Assembly: GCA_964572825.1 (NCBI GenBank)
Contig: CAZNGS010000119.1
Span: 1 to 5,481 of the forward strand
Length of the DNA stretch: 5,481 nt
Source of the DNA: CAYVBE01 sp964572825
GTDB lineage: Bacteria; Planctomycetota; Brocadiia; SM23-32
Reading direction: 5' to 3'
The position numbers were made by a program, and so were the translations under genes. The stretch's first letter is position 1; each line of letters opens with the position of its first letter. The notes under the pieces are model-generated. The model saw only the letters and a list, made by a program, of their open reading frames with translations. It had not been told where the DNA came from and made no database searches. This document shows positions 1 through 5,301 of this stretch, one piece after another.

Positions 1-594
1 CTCGGCCGCTTCATCAGCCGCGACCCGGCCGGCTATGTGGATAGCTACGGCTTTTACGCCTACGTCGCCTCCCGCCCGATTTCTGCTGGCGATCCCTTGG
101 GACTCCATCCCCAATACGACCAGATGCCTCCGCTGTACGTGATCTGCAACATGGTGTGTTTTCAGACTGCCCTTGCGGTTGCTGTGACGAGTCCGGGCTC
201 CACTGCGAAGGTGTTGAGTTTCGCCGTAACGTATTGCCCCGTGATCTGTGCGCCCTTCATCTTCGCGCCGGATCCCGATCCTCCTCCGCCACCTGAACCG
301 GACGATGGGCCGCAGAAGAAGACGTGTACGGCAAAACGGAAGGTGATCACCAAGCTATGCCCGAAGATGGACTTACAGCCATGCGAGGCCGTCTACCGAT
401 GTCGTGGTGTAGACGAGGACTACTGGGGCACCGAGGTCAAACAGCATCGCAGTGGTCAGGCGGTACTCGGCGGATGGCCGTTGTGCGGCAGCGGCAAGCC
501 GGGCGACCGCTACTTCAACTACCCCTACCCGCTGGGCCGTTACTGCTTGGGGCGCAGTCTGCCCCCGGAAGTGGAGATAACCTACTATGAGTGA
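1..594 (+). CDS. Rhs/YD-repeat protein, C-terminal end (5' partial) with variable C-terminal domain CT1
   Basis: The reading frame is open from the first base and ends with TGA at 592-594, giving 197 visible residues; the start lies upstream. Residues 1-34 (LGRFISRDPAGY, then YGFYAYV) are the end of the Rhs core, closing at PISAGDPLGL, an exact match to the PxxxxDPxGL motif after which Rhs tips diverge and, in known Rhs proteins, are cleaved. Residues 35-197 are the variable tail. It has a hydrophobic stretch (about 56-89, broken by PGSTAK), a proline/acidic linker (90-104) and a C-terminal domain (105-197) with six cysteines; there are ten in the tail overall, including two CxxxC pairs (49/53, 79/83). 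I recognise no toxin family or catalytic motif. The ankyrin gene downstream overlaps it by 8 nt, which suggests a functional pair. The Rhs identity is firm; the tail's activity is unknown. Confidence 0.88.
   Translation, partial: LGRFISRDPAGYVDSYGFYAYVASRPISAGDPLGLHPQYDQMPPLYVICNMVCFQTALAVAVTSPGSTAKVLSFAVTYCPVICAPFIFAPDPDPPPPPEPDDGPQKKTCTAKRKVITKLCPKMDLQPCEAVYRCRGVDEDYWGTEVKQHRSGQAVLGGWPLCGSGKPGDRYFNYPYPLGRYCLGRSLPPEVEITYYE
573..586 (+). promoter_or_regulatory. Ribosome binding site of the ankyrin gene, inside the CT1 coding end
   Basis: GGAG at 573-576 lies 10 nt before ATG 587, within the last codons of the Rhs tail gene. The start overlaps the upstream stop as ATGAGTGA (587-594), so ribosomes finishing the tail can re-initiate on the ankyrin gene. 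No separate promoter is evident here. This supports translational coupling and the choice of 587 as start. Confidence 0.55.
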
Positions 595-1873
595 TAAGGA
601 TCTGTTTGGTCAACGGAGGGCTTTGGGACTTCCAGGTTCGGCTGGAGCCGCCTGGCTGCTGCTCGCCCTGATCTGTCTGGTCTATGTGGACGCGTCGGGG
701 GGTGGCTCGCTGGTTCTTGGTGCGCAGGCCGGTGGGACGCATGAAGCGCAGCAAGCACGTAGCGAGCACGGGGAACTGCCTGCTCGGCAACCGCTGGAGA
801 GCATGACGGAGCTGCACTGGGCGGTAATCGAGGATGACGTGCCTAAGGTGAGAGCTGCTCTTGAGGCAGGAGTGGATGTCGAGGCGCGAGAACCGGAGCA
901 GCAACTGACGGCGTTGCATATGGCGGTCGCGCGCTCGGATGGTGAGGTGGTAACGCGCGTAGTCGCGCTGCTGTTGCAGCACGGTGCGGATTTGAACGCC
1001 AGGGACATGATGGGGCTTACACCTTTGCACATCGCTGCGACGTACTGCAAGAAGGCGCTTGAGGTCTCGGAACTGCTGCTTGACGCCGGGGCGGATCCCA
1101 ATGCCCGTTCCTATGACGGGGCGACGCCGTTGCACGGCGCAATCGTGCAGCAGAAGGTGGACGTGATCCGCCTGCTTCTGTCCAGGGGCGCCGACCCCGC
1201 TGCGAGGGACGGCCGGGGGCTCAGCCCGCTACGCTACGGGCTGACCCACGTTCCTTCGGTGCGGGATGCCGTCCTGGAGTCCCTCATGCCGGCCCAGCCG
1301 CGCATTGCGAAGCTGACACGCGGCGAGGAGTTTGCGGCGATACGTCAGATGGTGGATGAGGAACCGTCCGTGGCCTCGGCAGAATGTGCCTTGGGCTGGC
1401 ACCCGCTCCACCACGCCGTGGTAGGGGGGAGCGAGGAGGTCGTAGGGGTATTGCTCAGGGCCGGCGCAGACCCAGATGGGCTCAGCAAGCAAGGCTTCCG
1501 CCCACTCGAGCTCGCCGCGGTGCTCGGACAAACTGACGTGGCGCAGGTGCTCCTGGTGCACGGAGCGGACCCCAATCTGGCCGGCCCGACGGGTTGGGCG
1601 CCCGTCCACTGGTCTGCTGCTTACGGGCACGCGGGGGTGCTTGCGAGACTGCTTGAGTCCGGTGCACCCGTCGATGCGCGCACGGCTGACGGGAGTACGC
1701 CGCTCCACGTGGCGGCGCTCGAGCATCGGCTGGGCGTCGTAGAGGTACTGCTCAAGTCTGGTGCCGACCCGGACGCGCGGGATGAAGCGGGGTACACCCC
1801 TGGCGGTCTCGCTGCCTCGATGGGGGACGCTGAGATGGCCGAGCGCCTCGGCGTTGCCAGCATGCGCAGGTGA
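587..1873 (+). CDS. Ankyrin-repeat protein with N-terminal signal peptide or membrane anchor; candidate partner/immunity protein of CT1
   Basis: 428 residues. The N-terminus has two arginines (10-11), a hydrophobic run (about 19-34, AAWLLLALICLVYV) and a possible signal peptidase site after AQA (46-48), so the rest is probably exported or membrane-tethered. Ankyrin repeats follow at about 73-104, 107-143, 144-178, 179-211, 271-303, 304-336, 337-369 and 370-402, with a truncated one at 403-428. Typical elements are TPLHIAA, LLLDAGADPNAR and TPLHVAALE. Residues 212-269 are a poorly matching spacer between the two blocks of repeats. Ankyrin domains bind proteins and have no catalytic role of their own. 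The 8-nt overlap with the Rhs tail gene, plus the known use of ankyrin proteins as immunity proteins in polymorphic toxin systems, make a cognate inhibitor the leading guess. A generic envelope scaffold remains possible. Family call is sure; role is inferred. Confidence 0.93.
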   Translation: MSDKDLFGQRRALGLPGSAGAAWLLLALICLVYVDASGGGSLVLGAQAGGTHEAQQARSEHGELPARQPLESMTELHWAVIEDDVPKVRAALEAGVDVEAREPEQQLTALHMAVARSDGEVVTRVVALLLQHGADLNARDMMGLTPLHIAATYCKKALEVSELLLDAGADPNARSYDGATPLHGAIVQQKVDVIRLLLSRGADPAARDGRGLSPLRYGLTHVPSVRDAVLESLMPAQPRIAKLTRGEEFAAIRQMVDEEPSVASAECALGWHPLHHAVVGGSEEVVGVLLRAGADPDGLSKQGFRPLELAAVLGQTDVAQVLLVHGADPNLAGPTGWAPVHWSAAYGHAGVLARLLESGAPVDARTADGSTPLHVAALEHRLGVVEVLLKSGADPDARDEAGYTPGGLAASMGDAEMAERLGVASMRR

Positions 1874-2113
1874 CCCGGCGCCGATCAGCAGGGGTGGACC
1901 GCCGTCTATACATACGAAGAGGCACGCCGGTCGCCTGTTCTTGACATCGATCACGGCGGATGAGGGCGGATACGTCGGCGGCCGGCCTGATCCATGAACC
2001 TCCATCTGCGCGTATCAGCGGTTCCGATGCGCCTTCTCTGGGCATCGGCGCTGACGTAGGCCGTCCCCGAGCAACCGGACAAGCAACAACCGACAACGCG
2101 CTTTCGGAGCTTC

Positions 2114-2138
2114 CGCGGCCGGCCGCGTGTGATATACT
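2114..2138 (+). promoter_or_regulatory. Candidate promoter/operator: 14-bp palindrome followed by an extended -10 element
   Basis: CGCGGCCGGCCGCG at 2114-2127 is a perfect 14-bp palindrome. Three bases later comes TGATATACT (2130-2138), that is TGn plus TATACT, an extended -10 match (5 of 6 to TATAAT). No good -35 is seen at 16-18 nt. The predicted transcript start would be near 2145, almost at ATG 2148, which conflicts with use of the GAGG at 2139-2142 as ribosome binding site. The palindrome could be an operator, but palindromes made only of G and C are frequent in GC-rich DNA. Confidence 0.3.
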
Positions 2139-2147
2139 GAGGCCGCC
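2139..2147 (+). promoter_or_regulatory. Ribosome binding site for the orphan Rhs tip
   Basis: GAGG at 2139-2142 is followed by five bases and then ATG 2148. This spacing is acceptable and supports 2148 over the internal ATG at 2175 (residue 10), which has no purine-rich sequence in front of it. Confidence 0.45.
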
Positions 2148-3032
2148 ATGTCAGCGCACGCTGCCAGCGCCGTCATGCCGTCCATCCGCCGCGATCCGCG
2201 TCCATCCGTGTCAGAAGGCCGTGACGCCGTAGCCGTGCAGGAGCGCGACCTGACGGGCGACGGGGACTTCCTGGACGCGGGCGAAGTGGTGTATTATCAC
2301 AGCAACACACTGGCGAGCGTGATGGCCCTGACGGACGCGAGCGAGAACGTGGTGGAGCGCTACCGGTATGATGCCTACGGCGCCGCCACCGTCCTGGACG
2401 CCGACGGCTCAGCCGACGCCGACGGCCTCTCGGACGTGGCGAACCCGTATACGTACACCGCCCGCCGCCTGGACGTGGAGTCGGGCCTGCTGCAATACCG
2501 CAACCGCTACATGGACCCGCGCCTCGGCCGCTTCATCAGCCGCGACCCGGAGGGCTACGCCGACTCCTACGGCCTCTACGCCTACGTCGCCTGCCAGCCG
2601 ACGGCTGCCAGCGATCCGTTGGGGGAACTGCTTCATACGTTGGGGGTAATCTGTGTACTCCACACGTACTACGGCGTAACTGGAACTGGAAACCCAAGGC
2701 ATGCCGAAGTCCATTACTCCCACAAGTACGTAGTCTGCCAAGTTAACCCTTACCCATATGGCTTGCCATCTGGGTCGCCCGGCGACCAAGGCGGGCCACC
2801 GCCATGGCACGACGTGCCGGGGAGCGGACATCCTGGTGATGACTACCGTCCGCGACCTCCTGGTGGGCATTGGGACGAACCTTATTACCCGCCCGAAGGC
2901 CAAGATCCTGGTGGGTGCAACAACCCCGAAGGTGATCGGGCATCTACAGCTTTCTTCCTCACATTCGCTTTTTGCGTGCCCATCGGCTGGGGCCGCTTTC
3001 TGAAGCACCGATGTAAACGCAAGGGCCAGTGA
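2148..3032 (+). CDS. Orphan Rhs tip: short core fragment with variable C-terminal domain CT2
   Basis: 294 residues. Residues 1-25 are not Rhs-like. From residue 26 (DAVAVQERDL) the protein is typical Rhs/YD core: HSNTLASVMALTD (51-63), RYRYDAYGA (71-79), LLQYRNRYMDPRLGRFISRD (114-133), YGLYAYV (141-147), ending at PTAASDPLGE (151-160). Full Rhs proteins are usually well over 1000 residues, so this is a displaced tip with its own start. Two aspartate-rich loops, DLTGDGDFLDAGE (34-46) and DADGSADADG (84-93), resemble calcium-binding loops. The tail (160-294) is unrelated to the one at 1-594: it is rich in Pro, Gly, His and Tyr, with low-complexity PPG/PYYPPEGQDPGG, then a hydrophobic stretch (about 266-281) and a basic end (KHRCKRKGQ). 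I recognise no toxin family. The final L of the junction motif is E here. An ankyrin protein again lies downstream, 217 bp away. Confidence 0.85.
   Translation: MSAHAASAVMPSIRRDPRPSVSEGRDAVAVQERDLTGDGDFLDAGEVVYYHSNTLASVMALTDASENVVERYRYDAYGAATVLDADGSADADGLSDVANPYTYTARRLDVESGLLQYRNRYMDPRLGRFISRDPEGYADSYGLYAYVACQPTAASDPLGELLHTLGVICVLHTYYGVTGTGNPRHAEVHYSHKYVVCQVNPYPYGLPSGSPGDQGGPPPWHDVPGSGHPGDDYRPRPPGGHWDEPYYPPEGQDPGGCNNPEGDRASTAFFLTFAFCVPIGWGRFLKHRCKRKGQ
2179..2208 (+). repeat. Direct repeat CGTCCATCCG, two copies 20 bp apart
   Basis: CGTCCATCCG occurs at 2179-2188 and again at 2199-2208 with GATCCGCG between, exactly two helical turns apart. In one frame it encodes IRVHPC, a short peptide I recall from spurious small proteins predicted at intergenic repeats in Planctomycetota and related phyla. 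It ends 14 bp before Rhs similarity begins at 2223, so it may mark the recombination border that created the orphan gene. The repeat itself is certain; its family identity is from memory. Confidence 0.5.
2523..2622 (+). repeat. Rhs core-end direct repeat (second copy of 1-100)
   Basis: By hand alignment, 81 of 100 bases match positions 1-100, without gaps, with the first 28 bases identical. The similarity stops just after the DPLG codons, where both tails begin. At protein level 26 of 34 residues match. This is the homologous stretch through which Rhs tips are exchanged. The 19% divergence means it is not a recent duplication. Confidence 0.85.
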
Positions 3033-3152
3033 CGGAGGAGTCGAGTTCCGTCTCGTGTTCCGGCTCATGAGGGACGATTGTGCCATTCAGTGCTTGAAGC
3101 CCGGCGCTTGATCGCACACACCCTTATTGCTTTGGATACCGGGCGTACCACC

Positions 3153-3181
3153 TTGAGGACTGGGCGAAGAGGGCATACAAT
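3153..3181 (+). promoter_or_regulatory. Candidate sigma70-type promoter for the membrane-ankyrin gene
   Basis: TTGAGG (3153-3158, 4 of 6 to TTGACA) and TACAAT (3176-3181, 5 of 6 to TATAAT) are separated by exactly 17 bases. This predicts a transcript start near 3188 and a leader of about 60 nt before ATG 3250. It is the best-matched promoter pair I found by eye, and would let the gene be expressed independently of the upstream Rhs genes. Sigma factor preference in this organism is unknown. Confidence 0.42.
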
Positions 3182-3219
3182 GCCGGCATGCGGGGATTCG
3201 CGCGCAGTCGAGGTGTGAT

Positions 3220-3236
3220 GGCCTGGCTCACAGGCC
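3220..3236 (+). promoter_or_regulatory. Hairpin directly before the Shine-Dalgarno of the membrane-ankyrin gene
   Basis: GGCCTG (3220-3225) pairs perfectly with CAGGCC (3231-3236) around the loop GCTCA, giving a 6-bp stem that a U-G pair could extend to 7. Its 3' foot touches the GAGGGG at 3237-3242. A stem here could tune ribosome access or simply keep the site free. No T-run follows, so it is not a terminator. Confidence 0.35.
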
Positions 3237-3249
3237 GAGGGGAATGCGG
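3237..3249 (+). promoter_or_regulatory. Shine-Dalgarno that decides the start of the membrane-ankyrin gene
   Basis: GAGGGG at 3237-3242 is only one base from ATG 3244 but seven bases from ATG 3250. Normal spacing therefore favours 3250, and the in-frame ATG at 3244 is probably not used. Confidence 0.6.
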
Positions 3250-5301
3250 ATGATACGTCGGAAGGACCTCTGGTGGCTGCTGGCCCTGCCCGTCTACTAC
3301 GTTCTTCATGCGCTTCGCCATGAGGCCGGCCATGCCCTCGTCGGGCTCCTGGAGGGCGCCCGCATCGCCGAGTTTCGCTTCCTCCCGATCGTAGACGGCC
3401 GGTTCCGTCCACTGGACTGGGGCGTAGTTCGCTTTGCTGGGGAAGTGAGCTGGCTGACATACGCCGGGCCTTACCTCGGCGACCTGCTGACGTTCGCGCT
3501 GGCGTTCGCACTGCTGATGAAGGTGCGGTTTCGGCACCGCTGGGTCTGGCTCAACCTCTTCATCCTCGGGCTTGCCGGCCCGTTGCTGAACTCCTTCCTC
3601 CTCTACATCTGTGGATTGCAGGGCAGAGGAAGCGATGCCCGCGTGCTGATGGCGGCTTTGCCGGCCGGCGTATACCACGGCTACTTCGTTGGAACGATGA
3701 CTGCCTACGCGGCGGGGCTGGTGGTCGCGATCCGCAGGCGGACAAGGCAGGAGCGGGAGGGGACCCCCATACGGTCCCCTTGGGACCACGAGCTTGTGGC
3801 CGTGATGGCGTGCGTCTGCCTGGCGCTGGTCCTGGCCGCGGCGCTGTACTTCTCGGCGCGAAGCAAGCACGTGGATCGCAGCTGGCTCTTCTACTACGTG
3901 GAGCATGGGGAAGATGCGATGGCCTTGAGTAGGCTCCTGCATTTGGGCACAGACCCTGACTGCCCGTTCGGTCAAGACACCCTCCTCACCGCCGCCATCA
4001 GGGGACACAACCAGGAGATGGTGGAAGCAGTGCTCAAGCACGGCGCTGACCCTGACATGCGCAGCCCGAGCAAATGGCAGCCTATCCTTCTTGCTGCTTA
4101 CCTGGGCGAGATCGAGATGGTCAAACTCCTGATGGCGTTCGGCGCCGAGACGGGCGACTCGGAACTCCGATCGGCCCTGCTGTTCGGGCGCCGTGACGCC
4201 TTCGAGGCGATGATCGAGGGCGGGGTCAGGTTCGAGCAACCGCGGGGTATAGAGGCCGCAGCAGCCATGGGGGACGTGGAGAGGGTCCGCGAGATCCTGC
4301 GCGAAGGGGGAGATGCAGACGAACTGCGAAAGGGTCTCATCCTGGCGGCCGGCGCCGGTCACGCCGAGATCGTCTCGCTGCTCATCGCCGCCGGGACCGA
4401 AACGGGCGAGGGCCCCGAGTACGTTACTCCCCTGCACACTGCCGCCTGGGCCGGCGACGTGGCGATGGCCGAACTGCTGCTCGATGCTGGGGCGCCTGTG
4501 GACGGACGGTCCGCTGGTTTTGGGAACACTCCCCTCCATGCGGCCGCAGAGCGCGGGCATGTCGAGATGGTCGAGCTGCTGATCGCGCGCGCGGCCGATG
4601 TGAATGCAGAGCAACCCACAGGCAGGCCCATATTCCGGGCCTATGGTGGTCCGGCGGATTTCCCCGCCGTGACCAGGGCGCTCCTGGCGGCCGGGGCCGA
4701 TGCCGACGTAATGAACTCATACGACGACACTCCCCTGGGGATGGCGATCCTGACGGGGCGTGTGGGCGAGACCAGGGCGCTGATCGAGGCGGGCGTGGAC
4801 CTGGAGGCCCGGTGCAGTGCCGATGCGAAACCCCTGGCCATGGCCGCTGGCAGGGGACTTACCGAGATCGTGGAGGAGCTCCTGGCAGCGGGGGCGGATC
4901 CTATGGCGCCGGGAGAGGGCGGCGCAACGGCCCTCCACCTGGCAGCGGAGTTCGGCCACTGCGAGACAGTGAGGGCACTGCTCGCCGGGGGAACGGCCCC
5001 CAACGTCCGCGATGAGAAGAGGGCGACGCCGCTGCATCGGGCGGTCATCGCTGTGGACCGCTGCATCATCCAGGCCCTTATCGCCGCGGGGGCAAACGTC
5101 GACGCGGCGGACGGGCAGGGCCGCACCCCCCTGATGTGGGCGGCGATAGGCGAGCGCCCCGGCATGATCAGGCTGCTGCTGGCCGCAGGCGCGAAGGCCG
5201 ACGCGACGGACGAGGATGGCTGTACTGCCATGGAACATGCAAAACGCCGAGGCTCGCGGCGGGCAAGGCGGGTTCTACGCGAACACACCAGAGCGCGCTG
5301 A
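3250..5301 (+). CDS. Multi-pass membrane protein with M50-like HEAGH metalloprotease motif fused to about 14-15 ankyrin repeats
   Basis: 683 residues from 3250 (685 if ATG 3244 is used; numbering here is from 3244). The first membrane segment (about 10-37) contains HEAGH (26-30), the HExxH zinc site of M50/site-2 proteases, followed by ALVGLLEGARI as in that family. Further membrane segments lie at about 69-92 (AGPYLGD), 99-123 (AGPLLN, like the M50 GPxxN motif), 134-163 and 183-204. No clear LDG motif is seen; Asp80 is a candidate third zinc ligand. Ankyrin repeats run from about 222 to 685 (e.g. TPLHAAAERGHVEMVELL, TALHLAAEFGHCETVRALL), the first few divergent, and the end is basic. Positive loops after segments 2 and 4 suggest a cytoplasmic N-terminus, which with five segments puts the ankyrin part outside. 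Position after a Rhs tip suggests a partner or immunity role, possibly regulated proteolysis. Ankyrin and membrane calls are firm; protease activity is inferred. Confidence 0.9.
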   Translation: MIRRKDLWWLLALPVYYVLHALRHEAGHALVGLLEGARIAEFRFLPIVDGRFRPLDWGVVRFAGEVSWLTYAGPYLGDLLTFALAFALLMKVRFRHRWVWLNLFILGLAGPLLNSFLLYICGLQGRGSDARVLMAALPAGVYHGYFVGTMTAYAAGLVVAIRRRTRQEREGTPIRSPWDHELVAVMACVCLALVLAAALYFSARSKHVDRSWLFYYVEHGEDAMALSRLLHLGTDPDCPFGQDTLLTAAIRGHNQEMVEAVLKHGADPDMRSPSKWQPILLAAYLGEIEMVKLLMAFGAETGDSELRSALLFGRRDAFEAMIEGGVRFEQPRGIEAAAAMGDVERVREILREGGDADELRKGLILAAGAGHAEIVSLLIAAGTETGEGPEYVTPLHTAAWAGDVAMAELLLDAGAPVDGRSAGFGNTPLHAAAERGHVEMVELLIARAADVNAEQPTGRPIFRAYGGPADFPAVTRALLAAGADADVMNSYDDTPLGMAILTGRVGETRALIEAGVDLEARCSADAKPLAMAAGRGLTEIVEELLAAGADPMAPGEGGATALHLAAEFGHCETVRALLAGGTAPNVRDEKRATPLHRAVIAVDRCIIQALIAAGANVDAADGQGRTPLMWAAIGERPGMIRLLLAAGAKADATDEDGCTAMEHAKRRGSRRARRVLREHTRAR

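Larger units (their letters stand above)
1874..2147 (+). other. Intergenic region with a possible ankyrin remnant
   Basis: No convincing gene is seen in these 274 bases. In the frame of the upstream ankyrin gene, the 29 codons after its TGA stay open to another TGA at 1961-1963 and read PGADQQGWTAVYTYEEARR and onward. This has the GAD and GWTA spacing of an ankyrin repeat, so it may be a decayed last repeat; it may also be chance. A TTGACA hexamer at 1941-1946 has no -10 partner at the right distance. I see no clear terminator (GC-rich stem plus T-run). The last 35 bases hold the palindrome and -10-like element listed separately. Confidence 0.4.
3098..3253 (+). pseudogene. Short open frame without a proper start, ending at the start of the membrane-ankyrin gene
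   Basis: The frame opens after a stop at 3095-3097 and runs to TGA 3251-3253. It reads as plausible protein in its second half (YRAYHLEDWAKRAYNAGM, then RGFARSRGVMAWLTGRGECG). About 27 of 39 codons from 3134 end in G or C. There is no ATG, GTG or TTG in frame before ATG 3188, which would leave only 21 residues. Frame +1 just upstream (3004-3111) is also open and contains an ankyrin-like DVNARASDGG. One reading is a small gene broken by frameshift, for example a decayed tail or immunity gene. The other is chance openness. If translated, it overlaps ATG 3250 as ATGA. Confidence 0.3.

Noticed and set aside
665..679. Lipoprotein signal (lipobox) in the first ankyrin protein around LALIC
   Set aside because: The residue before Cys is Ile rather than Gly, Ala or Ser, and the hydrophobic run continues past the Cys.
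515..1135. Minus-strand open frame across the first ankyrin gene
   Set aside because: Arginine-rich shadow with no recognisable domain, opposite clear ankyrin repeats.
1871..1873. TGA read as an amino acid (recoded genetic code)
   Set aside because: TGA also ends the Rhs tail, the orphan tip and the membrane-ankyrin gene at sensible places, so it is an ordinary stop here.
1941..1946. Perfect TTGACA -35 hexamer
   Set aside because: No acceptable -10 hexamer 16-18 bases downstream, and no gene start at a suitable distance.
1960..2232. Plus-strand 90-codon frame through the intergenic region
   Set aside because: Low-complexity S/P/R/A-rich translation, no convincing ribosome site, overlaps the better-supported orphan Rhs start.
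3031..3053. Possible terminator stem GACGG/CCGTC after the orphan Rhs gene
   Set aside because: Only five pairs, a 13-base loop and no T-run.
3124..4614. Long minus-strand open frame (496 codons) across the membrane-ankyrin gene
   Set aside because: It lies opposite a well-supported ankyrin gene. Its translation is rich in R, P, H and Q without domains, which is the usual antisense shadow in GC-rich coding DNA.
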